64,000 bases of DNA, from the NCBI RefSeq assembly GCF_009938165.1, contig NZ_AP019649.1, positions 806,001 through 870,000 on the forward strand, given 5' to 3'. This DNA is from Vibrio taketomensis (lineage in GTDB: Bacteria > Pseudomonadota > Gammaproteobacteria > Enterobacterales > Vibrionaceae). Positions within the stretch are counted from its first letter, which is position 1. Each line of letters begins with the position of its first letter. Made by a program: the position numbers and the translations under genes. The notes below the pieces were generated by a model. The model worked only from the letters and a program-made list of their open reading frames with translations, searched no databases and was not told where the DNA came from. Below, piece after piece: positions 18,574-28,788 of the stretch.

Positions 18574-19350
18574 TTATTGGTTAGGGCCGCTGAAACGCAG
18601 ATCTTGCAGGTTAAAGCCAAGCTCAATATCGATTTTGAGCGCGGCAACCTGCTTACATTTGCGCGCCATCTCCATGTCCTTATCCAGTTTTTTGCGATAT
18701 TTGGCCGGAAGCTCTTCACTGACAAAAGCTTGTTCGATATTGTCAAATTGGGTCAGGATTTCCTTGGCCGCCTTTGGTCCAATACCAGCAACACCTGGAA
18801 CTTGGCTAGAGCTAACGCCGGTTAGCCCCCAATAGTCTGCCAATTGACTTGGTTTGACGCCAAATTCTTTCTCAATAAATGGAGCATCGAGCCAGCGATG
18901 TTGAAAATAATCGCGAATTTGCAACGTCGGCGATAACAGTTGGCAGTAACCCTTATCGGTGGAAATAATGGTCACTTTCTCATTATGGCTCGCGACTTTA
19001 ACCGCCAATGTCGCTACCAAGTCATCAGCTTCATCGCCTTCCGACAGTAATGAATCAATGCCAAGTTTCCACCACGCGTCTTGAATGGCGTCTAATCCAT
19101 TGAGCAAAGGCTCTGGCATTGGTTTACGGTTTTGTTTGTACTCTGGCAGAATGTCACCACGCCAGCCACGATCTTGTAGATGGTGATCAAACACCGCGAT
19201 GATATGAGTCGGCTCGGCTTCATTAATGATGCGGGTGAGGGTACGGCAAGTTGTGTCTATCGTTCTCGCGATATCATTTGGATCGGGCTGCACCGAGTGA
19301 ACGCGGCGAATGAGGTTTAAAGCATCAATAATGACAAGATGGATAGACAT
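18574..19350 (-). CDS. xni: Flap endonuclease Xni (exonuclease IX family)
   Basis: A 258-residue protein homologous to the 5'-nuclease domain of DNA polymerase I, acting on 5' flaps. The N-terminus MSIHLVIIDALNLIRRVHS is the family start, so I use the ATG at 19350 and not the upstream TTG that reads through the ppnN terminator. The metal-binding acidic motif EGDEADDLVATLA is near residues 104-116 and ISTDKGYCQLL near 129. The helix-hairpin-helix block GVAGIGPKAAKEIL lies near 185. It follows ppnN after a terminator, so it probably has its own promoter. Confidence 0.94.
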   Translation of the reverse strand: MSIHLVIIDALNLIRRVHSVQPDPNDIARTIDTTCRTLTRIINEAEPTHIIAVFDHHLQDRGWRGDILPEYKQNRKPMPEPLLNGLDAIQDAWWKLGIDSLLSEGDEADDLVATLAVKVASHNEKVTIISTDKGYCQLLSPTLQIRDYFQHRWLDAPFIEKEFGVKPSQLADYWGLTGVSSSQVPGVAGIGPKAAKEILTQFDNIEQAFVSEELPAKYRKKLDKDMEMARKCKQVAALKIDIELGFNLQDLRFSGPNQ

Positions 19351-19356
19351 AAGCGT

Positions 19357-19384
19357 ATAAAAAATAAGGGCCGTTAGGCCCTTA
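19357..19384 (-). terminator. Intrinsic terminator of ppnN
   Basis: On the minus strand, TAAGGGCC pairs with GGCCCTTA around a 4-base loop and is followed by TTTTTT. It lies 26 bases after the ppnN stop codon and just upstream of the xni start. Confidence 0.88.
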
Positions 19385-19410
19385 GTGTAAAGCAATTGCT
19401 GACGAATGTC

Positions 19411-20778
19411 TTATTTGCTCTCGGTTGCTATCTTGTAGCAAGGCACATAAGCGGTGCCACCGGGTAGTTTCATGCGGTCTTGTTCGACGAAATCTTTTAG
19501 TAGCTTATCCATTTTTTTCATTAAGGCAGCATCGCCATCAAGAATGAATGGACCTTTACGTTCTATTTCACGGATACCTTCGGCTTTGACGTTACCCGCC
19601 ACAATCCCTGAAAAGGCCTGACGTAGCGCGGCAGCAAGGTTCTCTGGGCGTTGATTCAGGTGTAAATCCAAACTCGCCATCGCGTCATGCGTTGGTTCAA
19701 AGGGTAATTGGAATTCAGGCTCGATTTTTAGCGACCAGTTAAAGCTGTAGGCATCACCTGTCTCTTTACGATGTTGGCGAACATCATCCATGCTCTGTTT
19801 CATGATGCGCGCAACTTGCGCCGGATCATCAATCACGATTTGGTAGTGTTTTTGTGCCGCTTCACCCAATGTTGAGCCGATAAACTGATCAATAGAGCGG
19901 AAGTAGGCTTCGCTCTCTTTTGGCCCAGTGAGTACGATGGGTAGAGGTTGCTCGGCATTTTCCGGATGCATCATGATGCCCAGAATGTAGAGCAGTTCTT
20001 CTGCCGTACCCGGGCCGCCAGGGAAGATCACAATGCCGTGTGCCATGCGAACAAACGCTTCGAGACGTTTTTCAATGTCCGGCATGATGACCAGTTCGTT
20101 GACAATCGGGTTTGGTGGCTCAGCAGCGATAATTGATGGCTCCGTTAAGCCCAAGTAACGTTGCTCACTATAACGCTGTTTGGCATGTCCAATGGCTGCG
20201 CCTTTCATTGGCCCTTCCATTGCGCCAGGACCACAACCCGTACAGATATTAAGTTCACGCAGACCTAGTTCGTTCCCAACAAGGCGGGTGTATTGGTATT
20301 CGTTTTCTTTAATTGAGTGTCCACCCCAACATACGATGAGGTTAGGTTCGATACCCGGAGTGAGTGCACGCGCATTGCGCAAAATACCAAACACGAGGTT
20401 AGTAATATGGGTCGCTTTGGTCAGATTTAATCGTTGGTTATCTGCGAGATGCATATTGACGTAGACGATGTCACGCAACACGGCAAACAAATGCTCTTGG
20501 ATACCTTTAATGATTTGCCCATCAACAAACGCGTGTTCAGGCGGGTTAGTCAGTTCAAGTTTGATGCCGCGTTCACGGCGCATCACGGTCACATCAAATG
20601 ACTTATATTTATCCAACAGCTCTTTTGAGTTATCGGTATGGCTACCAGAGTTGAGTACGGCGAGCGTACAGTTACGATACAGTTGGTATAGCTCACTAGA
20701 TGCAGTCTTTTTAAGGCGCTCAACTTCGAGTTGAGACAATAAATCCATACTGCCGGCTGGGCTAATGTGAGTGATCAT
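19411..20778 (-). CDS. ppnN: Nucleotide 5'-monophosphate nucleosidase PpnN
   Basis: Cleaves purine and pyrimidine nucleotides to base and ribose 5-phosphate; the E. coli enzyme is controlled by (p)ppGpp. The 455-residue protein matches the expected 454. The central LOG-type Rossmann domain contains [27 protein letters not shown] and the active-site signature [16 protein letters not shown] near residue 255. Extra N- and C-terminal regions typical of PpnN are present. A very strong ribosome site (AAGGAGG) lies directly before the ATG. Confidence 0.95.
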   Translation of the reverse strand: MITHISPAGSMDLLSQLEVERLKKTASSELYQLYRNCTLAVLNSGSHTDNSKELLDKYKSFDVTVMRRERGIKLELTNPPEHAFVDGQIIKGIQEHLFAVLRDIVYVNMHLADNQRLNLTKATHITNLVFGILRNARALTPGIEPNLIVCWGGHSIKENEYQYTRLVGNELGLRELNICTGCGPGAMEGPMKGAAIGHAKQRYSEQRYLGLTEPSIIAAEPPNPIVNELVIMPDIEKRLEAFVRMAHGIVIFPGGPGTAEELLYILGIMMHPENAEQPLPIVLTGPKESEAYFRSIDQFIGSTLGEAAQKHYQIVIDDPAQVARIMKQSMDDVRQHRKETGDAYSFNWSLKIEPEFQLPFEPTHDAMASLDLHLNQRPENLAAALRQAFSGIVAGNVKAEGIREIERKGPFILDGDAALMKKMDKLLKDFVEQDRMKLPGGTAYVPCYKIATESK

Positions 20779-21079
20779 TAAGACCTCCTTGGCGATAACG
20801 AAAATTGTGAGTACGCGGTATTACTTTGAGTTATACGTTGTTACGTGCGCATTCACTTCTCTCTTGTGCTCTTCTAATCCGATGCTTTTGTGGAAAAATT
20901 ACTCTGTACAATACAGAGCAGTTAAATCACTAATTTAGCAGACAAAAGCATAACGTTTCCTTTACTTAAACCTACCACAATTCGGTAAAATAAAAAAGCC
21001 ACTTAACAAATATGCTAAGTGGCTTCTCGGTTATATTGTTTTCAGTTTTAGCCTAAAGAAGAGATTTTTTCTGGTCCGC
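20779..21079. other. 301-base non-coding gap upstream of ppnN
   Basis: It contains the ppnN promoter region close to 20779-20950 and the terminator of the GGDEF gene at 20991-21025. Nothing else is recognisable. Confidence 0.5.
20991..21025 (-). terminator. Intrinsic terminator of the GGDEF gene
   Basis: On the minus strand, AAGCCACTTA pairs perfectly with TAAGTGGCTT around a 10-base loop, followed by TTTTA. It lies 54 bases after the stop codon of the 21080-22645 gene. Confidence 0.88.
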
Positions 21080-22645
21080 TTATTTCCAGATAAGCTGCTC
21101 AGCCCCCAATTTCTTGGCTTCTTTGAGATGAATACGCAGTCTTTCCAGAACTTCTTCAGGCGTATCAGAGTCCCTAAACTTAGTACTTACCGCACTGGCG
21201 GTAATGGTAATTTGCTGTTCACGGAACTTGAACGGTAGGTGTGAGATTTGGTCTTGAATTGCTTTGACCAACTCATAGCTTTCAGGATCGGCTCTATCAG
21301 GAAGGAGTGCAATAAACTCTTCACCAGAAAAGCGCGCTAAAATATCGGATTCGCTCAATTCCGCTTTGATATTGCGCGCAATAATTTTCAGCGCTTTGTC
21401 GCCGGCAGCGTAACCAAAACTGTCATTTAAGGCGCGGAAATTATCGATATCGAACATCACCACGCGCAGGCTGTGTTGATTGCGAATCCAGCGACGGAAT
21501 TCAAGCTCAAGGTGTTCATTAAATGCCGAACGATTGAAAACGCGCGTGAGCGGGTCTTGTTGTAAGCGCTCCGCTTGATCGTCCAAACGACGGCGGTATT
21601 CACGCGCAGACTCTTGCAATGCTTCAAGTTGGCAATGATTGTACTTCATGCGTTCAAGCAAGGCGGCTTCGCGTTCTTCCGTGTGTTTTAAGCGATCGTT
21701 TAATGACGCAATTTCTTCAAATAACGGCATTAAGTTATCTTGAAGATCTTCCAACGATTGAGACTGCATCACGATGGTTTTGCCGTCGGTGACCAGTGAC
21801 GTTAATTCTTGTCCATACTCGACACGTTGCTCGTGATAGCTTTCACTTTGATCGGCTAGTTGGGCTGAACTCTTAATTGAACTACTCAAAGACTCGTTAA
21901 CTTGAACTAAAAACTGCTGTGAGGTTTTACGTTCAAAGTGCGTACCTTGAATCACGAGTTTTAATACATGCAAGGTTTCTTCAAGTAGGGTTTGAGTATT
22001 AACACCAATGAGAAGTTTAGCGCGAATATCATTGAGTAAATCACCAGACTCTCCGGTGAAATCGAGTTCAGTAATAAGATTTTGCAGTTCGATATTGAGT
22101 TGCTGCAGAAGATCTTTGTCTGTATCTGAAGTGATAACGCCTGTTGTGGAGTCTGGATTCGAGATCAGAATTTTGACTGAGCGTTCATAAATCGCCAGTA
22201 ATTTGATGGCTTGTTCTGCGTGGCTAATATTATTGGTTGCACAAAAGCTCAGTAAATCGCGAAGATCGCGTTTTAGCTTAGAAGGAATGCCGGACACGCG
22301 AAGAAGAGTTTCTCCAGCATGTTTGACCTGAGTGTTGAGATCTAGCCTTTGTACATCCATATCGACCGCATGTTGCTTAATTAATCGCTCTAAAACCAAT
22401 AAATTTGGAATTAAAGCACTGATATCTTTTTGTTTCTCAATTGCCAATCGAAGCTCTGATAGAGCAGATTGCAATTTCGGGTTATCACTAACGTACGCAC
22501 TACTTAATGAAGTTACAACGCGTTGTAATACCTGTAATTCTCGTTTGAATTTGAAAGAAGTATTTCTTTGCGTCAATCGAGCTTGTTCCAATTGAGATTT
22601 CAGTTGATGTAACTGAGACTGAAGATCTGGTTCGAGCACGCTCAT
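21080..22645 (-). CDS. GGDEF domain protein, probable diguanylate cyclase
   Basis: A 521-residue cytoplasmic protein with no membrane segment. The first 340 residues are mostly helical and coiled coil (for example QLHQLKSQLEQARLTQR and ERMKYNHCQLEALQESAREY), a likely dimerising or sensing region. The GGDEF domain covers about 355-521: DPLTRVFNRSAFNEHLE opens it, FDIDNFRALNDSFGYAAGD binds metal and GTP, and the active-site signature is SGEEF at 440-444, an accepted variant. The residue four positions before the conserved Asp of a RxxD inhibitory site is Ser, so product inhibition at that site is probably absent. It is downstream of the TPR gene (124-base gap) on the same strand. Confidence 0.88.
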   Translation of the reverse strand: MSVLEPDLQSQLHQLKSQLEQARLTQRNTSFKFKRELQVLQRVVTSLSSAYVSDNPKLQSALSELRLAIEKQKDISALIPNLLVLERLIKQHAVDMDVQRLDLNTQVKHAGETLLRVSGIPSKLKRDLRDLLSFCATNNISHAEQAIKLLAIYERSVKILISNPDSTTGVITSDTDKDLLQQLNIELQNLITELDFTGESGDLLNDIRAKLLIGVNTQTLLEETLHVLKLVIQGTHFERKTSQQFLVQVNESLSSSIKSSAQLADQSESYHEQRVEYGQELTSLVTDGKTIVMQSQSLEDLQDNLMPLFEEIASLNDRLKHTEEREAALLERMKYNHCQLEALQESAREYRRRLDDQAERLQQDPLTRVFNRSAFNEHLELEFRRWIRNQHSLRVVMFDIDNFRALNDSFGYAAGDKALKIIARNIKAELSESDILARFSGEEFIALLPDRADPESYELVKAIQDQISHLPFKFREQQITITASAVSTKFRDSDTPEEVLERLRIHLKEAKKLGAEQLIWK

Positions 22646-22769
22646 GTAACTGTTTATTCTTTATAAATCTGCCTAAAAGGCGTTGGTCATACGACCCTAT
22701 TAACCAATTTGTTGATAATATCAAAATCCAGCGTCCCGTCACGAGTTCAACGCACGGAACGCTACAAAA

Positions 22770-25040
22770 TTAGTCATCTTTTAATAGTTTTTTGAGCCTC
22801 TCCTCATTCTTGAAAGAAGAGTGTACTTTTATTAGGCCTTGATTTATCGAGTGTTTGCACGCTTTTCGTACATTTTCAGTCGCTAGGCTTGCGGCTGGCG
22901 CATTTTCAATCGCTTTGAGGTATACCCAGTGACTTTGGTGGTCTTCTAGGCTGAGTGAGCGCGCTGCACCCGTTGCCATGAGTAGAATGTCCATTAACTC
23001 TTTGTCATTAATGGCAGTATACGCACGCGGTAAGAATGGATAGTCGACCATGCCAATACGAACAATGCGATTGAGTTTACGTTGTGGTTTGAAATCGGTA
23101 ATCCATTGTTGAATTTTCTCCACCATCTCTTCCGGAGAGGTGTCACGGTTACTATTGGGTTCGATATAGAGCAAGTTTGCATCAGAAAAATGGTAGACCC
23201 GAGCCGGCGCTGATACTTTAGTTTGTAAGTACTCACCAAACTCTTTTTCTAACTCTAAACCCTTAGTGTACCCATGCTGCATGTGTAAGTTACGTAAAAA
23301 AGGCACATCAACCATAACGAAACGTAGGCGATCATTGAGCGGTTCATGAATCAATTCCCCAACGTGCCATTTCTCAAATTGATCGCTACTTGCTTCAAGT
23401 GACGCTGACAATTTGGCGTTGAGCATACGCAAATTACGCATTCCAGAACGAGAATGGGTGTATAAATTGTTATTCAGTTCGCCCAGCTCTTCCTTTTGTA
23501 TGCGAATAATATGACCGCGTCTCAACAGTAGCAGGAAGAGTACAGAACCAATCAAGAACAGCGCGAAGGCAATCTTTTGGAACTTGCGATACTCTTCTTG
23601 AGCATGCGCGAGGTCTTGTTGTCGCGCGGTTAGGTGGATATTTCGTTCGACAAAATCTTTCTGCTGACGGAATGCATCTTCACTTATTAAGTCAAGTTGT
23701 TGCTGTTCAATGGTGGCAAGCGCGCTAAAGTGCTTAAAGTATTCCAGCGCGGTTTTGTAGTCTTGATTCAACTCATAACCACGATTAATAAGACGGTAGG
23801 CACTTTTTTGTAAGCTGATGTCATCGATGTTCTTAGCGATCTCTAGTGCTTTCTGCGCGTTTACAATCGTTTCGGTACCGGAATGTTGTTCTGCTGCCAG
23901 TCCGGCACGCAGCAAACAAGCATGCGCTTCTAATTTAGGTGCTTTAGTTAGCGGTAATAATTGTTCTGCTCTTTCTAAATATTGTTCTGCCAATGGGTAG
24001 TTGATGAGGTGTAAGTACGTAGCTGACAAAGCAATACGCACATCAATTTCATTGTATAGATTGTTTACGGTACGCTCGTGGTCCATCGCGTTGAAGTACT
24101 GCACTAATGCGAGGTTGTATTTGCCTTGCAAGTAATAGCTATCACCCATTAGCTTCAAAACGGATGGCAGTACTGGCGAATGCTCGTAGTTGTCATAGAA
24201 ATCAGCAGCTTGTGATAGATGGTTATTTGCCTTGTCGAGCACCTTGCGATCAAAAAACAGCTGACCTAGAAGAAAATTGACTTTGCCGAGTTGCGCGCGA
24301 GAGTCATCTTCGATCGATTGCCAATAGGCGATAAGAAATTCAGACAGTGCTTTGTTGTACTGTTTATGGGCAAGCAAGTGTTGACCAACTTGAATATGGT
24401 AATCAATGACGACACGTTTGGTTTTTAGCGTTTCAATATAGCCACGAACTTGAGCAAAAAGTTGGTTGGCGAGATCAAGCTCACCTTCCTTTGACGCAAT
24501 TTGTGCTTTCAGCATGGTGATGCGGTATTTCAACGCTTTCGCCAACTGTTCAGGGTTTTTGATTGATTGATACAGTAATTCAACTTGGTGAAGTTGTTCT
24601 CGAGCAACAATTCCGTTGCCGCTATATAGCCAGTGCAAACGAACTTGCAGCATCATTATGTCGAGCTTTTTGTATGGCAGTTCGTAAACTTCAGACAGAT
24701 TGATTGCTTCTTTTAAATGACGAAAGGCCTCATCAACGTTGCCAATGTTATAGGCAGATTCGGCCAAAATCATCAAAGCGTCGATAGTCGCACCCGGCGT
24801 ACGAGTGCGATTGTCAGCGTCGTCTCGAGTGATCGATGAAGGGCTGTTATCTGATTGATTTGAAAGTTTACGCTGAGAGATATAGTCATAAGCTAATTGG
24901 TGTGCTTGTTTTGGCACTATCTCTACTAAGTTGTTGGCTTCATTTAGTGTTGGTGAAGTGAACACTGATTCTGCCATCGAAGAGGCTGACAGCAGTAATA
25001 CAAATAAGCAGAGCCAACGCTCCCAGCGCAGTTTCAGCAT
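22770..25040 (-). CDS. TPR-repeat membrane protein with degenerate C-terminal GGDEF domain
   Basis: A 756-residue protein. A signal peptide (LCLFVLLLSASSMAES) leads to a periplasmic region of about 460 residues with several TPR-like helix pairs, such as ALMILAESAYNIGNVDEAFRHL and VLKLMGDSYYLQGKYNLALVQY. A single membrane segment (IAFALFLIGSVLFLLLL, about 490-508) separates it from a cytoplasmic part. That part has the GGDEF outline (LRFVMVDVPFLRNLHMQHGY) but the signature is replaced by SDANL near residue 620, so it should not make c-di-GMP. It follows queF by 14 bases and precedes the active-looking GGDEF gene. A receptor or partner role is inferred. Confidence 0.82.
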   Translation of the reverse strand: MLKLRWERWLCLFVLLLSASSMAESVFTSPTLNEANNLVEIVPKQAHQLAYDYISQRKLSNQSDNSPSSITRDDADNRTRTPGATIDALMILAESAYNIGNVDEAFRHLKEAINLSEVYELPYKKLDIMMLQVRLHWLYSGNGIVAREQLHQVELLYQSIKNPEQLAKALKYRITMLKAQIASKEGELDLANQLFAQVRGYIETLKTKRVVIDYHIQVGQHLLAHKQYNKALSEFLIAYWQSIEDDSRAQLGKVNFLLGQLFFDRKVLDKANNHLSQAADFYDNYEHSPVLPSVLKLMGDSYYLQGKYNLALVQYFNAMDHERTVNNLYNEIDVRIALSATYLHLINYPLAEQYLERAEQLLPLTKAPKLEAHACLLRAGLAAEQHSGTETIVNAQKALEIAKNIDDISLQKSAYRLINRGYELNQDYKTALEYFKHFSALATIEQQQLDLISEDAFRQQKDFVERNIHLTARQQDLAHAQEEYRKFQKIAFALFLIGSVLFLLLLRRGHIIRIQKEELGELNNNLYTHSRSGMRNLRMLNAKLSASLEASSDQFEKWHVGELIHEPLNDRLRFVMVDVPFLRNLHMQHGYTKGLELEKEFGEYLQTKVSAPARVYHFSDANLLYIEPNSNRDTSPEEMVEKIQQWITDFKPQRKLNRIVRIGMVDYPFLPRAYTAINDKELMDILLMATGAARSLSLEDHQSHWVYLKAIENAPAASLATENVRKACKHSINQGLIKVHSSFKNEERLKKLLKDD

Positions 25041-25054
25041 CCTTAGCGATTTCC

Positions 25055-25900
25055 TTATTGACGAGCCATGCGTTGATTGTGGTGTGGTTGTTCTTGTTCC
25101 GTTGAGCGATACGGGTTGATATCTAAACCGCCGCGACGAGTGTAGCGCGCATAGACAGTGAGCTTATTAGGTTGGCAGTACTTCATAATATCTGTGAAGA
25201 TACGTTCAACACACTGCTCGTGGAATTCGTTGTGTTCGCGGAACGAGACGATATAGCGTAACAGAGCTTCGCGATCGATTTTTTGACCCTGATACTGAAT
25301 CTCAACACTGCCCCAATCTGGTTGGTTGGTAATTAAGCAGTTAGATTTCAATAAGTGGCTATGCAGTGCTTCGTCGACTTCTTCGTCCCCAGCTGCATCT
25401 TTGAGCAGCGTGGCATCAAAGTCATAACTGGTGATTTCAATATCTTGTTCATCGATACATTCGCCATGCATAGTGACGATGACGCTGTCAGTGTAATCAG
25501 TCACGTTGCGTAGCGTGACAGAAACCGCTTCCCCTGCGCAGGCAGAAAGGTCGTTGGTGAGCGTTTTTTCTACGTCGTCCCAAGAGCTAAAGCGGGTTTG
25601 ATTCAAGCTGTTTAGATACAACTTAAATGACTTTGATTCGATTAAATTCGCGCTGGTGGCAGGAATGCTCACATCACCAACCGCGACTTGCGGTAAGCCT
25701 TTTTCATTCAACCATGATAATTCGTATAGAGTCCAAATATCACAACCATGAAATGGCAAATTATCACCAAGTTCTAGGTCATCACGATTAAGGCTACGTG
25801 GTACTGGTTGCAGCAATGAAGGATCGTATTGGCTTGCGTACTCGGTTTTTTGACCCAGCGTTAGGCCTGCAAGCTCTTTGGCGTTGGAATATTTGCTCAT
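25055..25900 (-). CDS. queF: NADPH-dependent 7-cyano-7-deazaguanine reductase QueF
   Basis: Reduces preQ0 to preQ1 in queuosine biosynthesis. The 281-residue length fits the long, two-domain (YqcD-like) form. The QueF signature [17 protein letters not shown] is near residues 88-104 and the active-site cysteine is in [16 protein letters not shown] near 192. Both halves of the tandem T-fold are present. No preQ1-I riboswitch is evident in the 86 bases between queF and the divergent syd. Confidence 0.96.
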   Translation of the reverse strand: MSKYSNAKELAGLTLGQKTEYASQYDPSLLQPVPRSLNRDDLELGDNLPFHGCDIWTLYELSWLNEKGLPQVAVGDVSIPATSANLIESKSFKLYLNSLNQTRFSSWDDVEKTLTNDLSACAGEAVSVTLRNVTDYTDSVIVTMHGECIDEQDIEITSYDFDATLLKDAAGDEEVDEALHSHLLKSNCLITNQPDWGSVEIQYQGQKIDREALLRYIVSFREHNEFHEQCVERIFTDIMKYCQPNKLTVYARYTRRGGLDINPYRSTEQEQPHHNQRMARQ

Positions 25901-25986
25901 ACTTTGATTGGAATTCGATTAGAATGACGGGAATTTTACGCAATCTCGCACTCTGTGTCATTAACACAACTACTCTGGAGACTCGA

Positions 25987-26532
25987 ATGGCTGATAATGC
26001 CTTGCAAGCCTTACGCGCATTTAGTGATAAATACCGCGCTCATCATCAAGACAAACACGGTAAGTTACCGTTCAGTGAGGATTTAGCTGAACTTGTTTCG
26101 CCATGTGTCGAGCAAAAACGTGCTGATGGTGTTGAGTGGCAAGCTTACCCGCGTGAGCAGTTTGCGGATTTTACCAATGTAGAAAATGGCATTGAGCTAA
26201 CGTTGCACGAAGACATCAAAACGTTCTACGGTGCGCAATACAGTGCCGATATGCAAGCAACATGGAACGGCAATGAGTTAGTGTTGTTGCAAGTGTGGAA
26301 TGATGAAGATTTTGAACGTTTACAAGAGAACATTCTTGGTCATTTGGTTACGCAACGTCGCCTTAAACTCAAACCGACGGTATTTATTGCAGCAACCGAT
26401 GCTGAGCTTGATGTGATTTCCATCTGTAATATTACGGGTAATGTGGTGTTAGAGCGTCTGGGTACTGATAAGCGTGATGTCTTAGCGGAAAGCTTAGAAG
26501 AATTCCTAAGCAAAATTGAGCCAGTGGTATAA
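25987..26532 (+). CDS. syd: SecY-interacting protein Syd
   Basis: Cytoplasmic protein that binds SecY and checks translocon assembly. The true start is the ATG at 25987 ([20 protein letters not shown]), giving the normal 181 residues, with ribosome site TGGAG 7 bases before it; the open frame further upstream overlaps queF and is not used. The family block [19 protein letters not shown] is near residue 100. queF and syd are divergent, an order also seen in E. coli. Confidence 0.94.
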   Translation: MADNALQALRAFSDKYRAHHQDKHGKLPFSEDLAELVSPCVEQKRADGVEWQAYPREQFADFTNVENGIELTLHEDIKTFYGAQYSADMQATWNGNELVLLQVWNDEDFERLQENILGHLVTQRRLKLKPTVFIAATDAELDVISICNITGNVVLERLGTDKRDVLAESLEEFLSKIEPVV

Positions 26533-26535
26533 ACG

Positions 26536-27312
26536 ATGTACGTAGTTGAATTGCAATTTGAGTGTTTTGATAACACGACGATCAGCGCGGTTGATAAAGG
26601 CATTAATGGCCTAATGGATGCATTGCGTTACAACGGCCAAGTGTTAGGGCGCGAATTTCCTATCGTAATGGGTGAAGGGGAATTTTATGTGCGCGCGGTA
26701 TGTCCTGAAAAAGAGAGTTTGCATCCGAAATACCATTCAGACTTTGTCAAAGTGTGTATTAATCGTTTGGCTGATGCTTGCTTGTTAGCGCCCAAAGTGC
26801 GCCTGTTAGGTCGCGATTTAAATTCAGAGCAAGCAGCAGAAGAAGAAACACCAAGCTGGCAAGTTCTTTATACCACCTATGTGCACACATGCTCGCCTCT
26901 GCGTAGCGGTGAAACGCTGCTGCCGATTCCTTTATATCGCAATCCACCGACGCTGAATGGTGACCATAAAGCGGTGGTGAAATGGCAAACAGAATGGCAA
27001 GCGTGTGATGAACTACAAATGGCGGGCGGTTGCCGAGCAGAACATGCAGCGCTTCATGAGATTTGTGATAGCGACAGTGTATTGTTTCGTCGCGGTTGGG
27101 ACTTACGTGGACGCATTGAATACATCACTAAGATCCCAACTTACTACTACCAATACCGAGTTGGTGGTGCCAGTTTAGCCGATGAGCAAGCTCGCAAGTG
27201 CCCGAAGTGCGGTGGCGAATGGCTACTGGACGAGCCATTGCATGATGTATTTTATTTCAAATGCGATGATTGCCGAATTGTGTCCAACATTTCTTGGGAC
27301 CACATTAAGTAA
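26536..27312 (+). CDS. DUF2310 family zinc-ribbon protein
   Basis: A 258-residue protein with a C-terminal zinc ribbon: CPKCGG near residue 220 and CDDC near 246 supply four cysteines. The long N-terminal region (MYVVELQFECFDNTTISAVD, LHPKYHSDFVKVCINRL) matches DUF2310. It starts 3 bases after syd and is likely co-transcribed with it. The function is unknown; the ribbon suggests RNA, DNA or protein binding. The downstream hairpin at 27335 ends the unit. Confidence 0.9.
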   Translation: MYVVELQFECFDNTTISAVDKGINGLMDALRYNGQVLGREFPIVMGEGEFYVRAVCPEKESLHPKYHSDFVKVCINRLADACLLAPKVRLLGRDLNSEQAAEEETPSWQVLYTTYVHTCSPLRSGETLLPIPLYRNPPTLNGDHKAVVKWQTEWQACDELQMAGGCRAEHAALHEICDSDSVLFRRGWDLRGRIEYITKIPTYYYQYRVGGASLADEQARKCPKCGGEWLLDEPLHDVFYFKCDDCRIVSNISWDHIK

Positions 27313-27334
27313 CTTACCGTATCAATACTTTAGT

Positions 27335-27363
27335 AAAAAGCAGAGCGTAGGCTCTGCTTTTTT
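27335..27363 (+). terminator. Intrinsic terminator of syd-DUF2310
   Basis: A stem formed by AAAGCAGAGC and GCTCTGCTTT is followed by more T. It lies 22 bases after the stop codon. Confidence 0.9.
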
Positions 27364-27473
27364 GTATCAGTGGGTTTGATTCGATCTAAAATTCAACGAA
27401 ATCTGCCATTGAGATCGTCGTAATCACATTCAAGTTGGATTAGTCTGATGAAAACTCACCAAACTGGATCGCA

Positions 27474-27881
27474 ATGCGAGTATTGATATTGGTTTTAAGT
27501 GCTTTTCTGGTGGGATGCAGTGCAGCCATAGAGAGCGTGGCTGATAAGGCGGTTTTTTCATCGCTCGTAGGTCGGGAACTGCATCTAAAACAACTGAGCA
27601 TATTGTTAGTTAGAAAAGAGCGATTGTATCAACCTGAGATTGGTTATTTTCTCTACCCATTTACACAAGCTGACAAAATACAATCTGGGTCGATAACTTT
27701 GCCTGTAGGCACTCAAATAATCGTCACAGAGGTGAATCAATATACAACGGATGCTCGTGGGCGCTGGATAGGTGTCGTTGGTAGCGCTGTTATCAATAAC
27801 GAAGAGGTTGAGTTCATCTACCAGTGGTCAAAGTACACACCAGAAGAGTTAATGGTTGCACCTTGGGAGCCTATCAATTAA
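27474..27881 (+). CDS. Putative lipoprotein, function unknown
   Basis: A 135-residue protein with a short signal (MRVLILVLSAFLVGCSAA) ending in the lipobox L-V-G-C, so Cys15 should be lipidated. The mature part is small and beta-rich, with no recognised domain. Ser at +2 after the cysteine predicts an outer-membrane destination under the Lol rule. It stands alone between syd-DUF2310 and the convergent DUF2897 gene. Ribosome-site evidence is poor. Confidence 0.75.
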   Translation: MRVLILVLSAFLVGCSAAIESVADKAVFSSLVGRELHLKQLSILLVRKERLYQPEIGYFLYPFTQADKIQSGSITLPVGTQIIVTEVNQYTTDARGRWIGVVGSAVINNEEVEFIYQWSKYTPEELMVAPWEPIN

Positions 27882-27904
27882 TCAGGCCATGAGAGAAGCG
27901 GAAA

Positions 27905-28102
27905 TTATTTGTGTGGGTCTTGTGGCCCTGACTCTTGTTGTTCTTGTTTGGCTTCTTGGTCGCTTATTTGCTCGTTTCTAGATGGCTTTTTCTTCATCTG
28001 ATCAAACTTCATATTCGCGGTGTATTTGAGAGCGCTAATGTTGCCAATAATCACGGCTAAAACGATAGCGATAATGACCCAAGGGTTAGTGAGCAAATCC
28101 AT
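27905..28102 (-). CDS. DUF2897 family small membrane protein
   Basis: A 65-residue protein with one N-terminal membrane span (PWVIIAIVLAVIIGNISALKY) and a charged Lys/Gln/Glu-rich tail, the DUF2897 pattern. Its start overlaps the stop of the M15 peptidase gene by one base (TAATG), so it is the last member of a coupled dapE-peptidase-DUF2897 unit. Function unknown. Confidence 0.85.
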   Translation of the reverse strand: MDLLTNPWVIIAIVLAVIIGNISALKYTANMKFDQMKKKPSRNEQISDQEAKQEQQESGPQDPHK

Positions 28103-28788
28103 TAGTCACCTCGACAGATGTTGGTGATAAATTGAGTGTAGATGGTATCGAGCTGTTGTAACACTGCATTTTTACCCAATAGATCACTTGCTTGAAGTTG
28201 CTTCGTCAGTTGATCTTGAGTTAGTTGAGTTAGGCACTCGGTCGCTGTCACTTTATGGCTGATGTGCCATGGCTCTGCAGCTACGCCACCTAAGTCTTTT
28301 TGATAGGGAAAGAAAAAGCCAAATTGCTTAAGATGAACAGATAGCCATTGATAGAATTTCGCTTGATGCCCAGCCAAATATTCCCACGGTTCTAACTGCA
28401 GCATGGTGTCTTTTGGTAAAGAATTGCGGTCAAATACATCAAATTCAGTGCCCCAATGATGGCGGCTTGCTCCCGGTAGCGCTGACCAACGCAAAATTGC
28501 CAACACTTTTTGTTCATCTGAGAGCTGTGCTGGGTCAAGTGGGAGGCTGTCACTATCTAAGATGATGCTAATACCGCTCATCTTATTGTTCCAGATGGTT
28601 TTTTGTCGCTCAAAGTCGCGAAAACCACTGGCAATGTTGAGGTTAAATCCCGCCTGAGCAGCGGCATCCCTTAATGCAAGCAAATCTTGCTCTACTTGCG
28701 GATGAATAAGAAAGAGTTTTTGCCCAAATAAAACTTCCGTTAAATGGGTCGCATCCTGTCCGCATAGTTGCTCAGGCGTCATTTTCAC
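28102..28788 (-). CDS. M15 family metallopeptidase (D-alanyl-D-alanine carboxypeptidase type)
   Basis: A 228-residue zinc peptidase related to VanY. The first metal motif is [13 protein letters not shown] near residues 109-121 (His and Asp ligands) and the catalytic Glu and third ligand are in AAEPWHISH near 173. No signal peptide is visible, so it may act in the cytoplasm or be exported by another route. It overlaps dapE by ATGA and DUF2897 by TAATG, so all three are translated in series. A peptidoglycan-peptide substrate fits the pairing with dapE but is inferred. Confidence 0.88.
   Translation of the reverse strand: MKMTPEQLCGQDATHLTEVLFGQKLFLIHPQVEQDLLALRDAAAQAGFNLNIASGFRDFERQKTIWNNKMSGISIILDSDSLPLDPAQLSDEQKVLAILRWSALPGASRHHWGTEFDVFDRNSLPKDTMLQLEPWEYLAGHQAKFYQWLSVHLKQFGFFFPYQKDLGGVAAEPWHISHKVTATECLTQLTQDQLTKQLQASDLLGKNAVLQQLDTIYTQFITNICRGD

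Noticed and set aside
25798..25986. Longer N-terminus for syd
   Set aside because: The extra residues overlap the queF gene on the other strand and do not match Syd; the ATG at 25987 has a good ribosome site and the family start.
25901..25986. preQ1 riboswitch upstream of queF
   Set aside because: The 86-base gap shows no aptamer-like stem and loop pattern that I can recognise.
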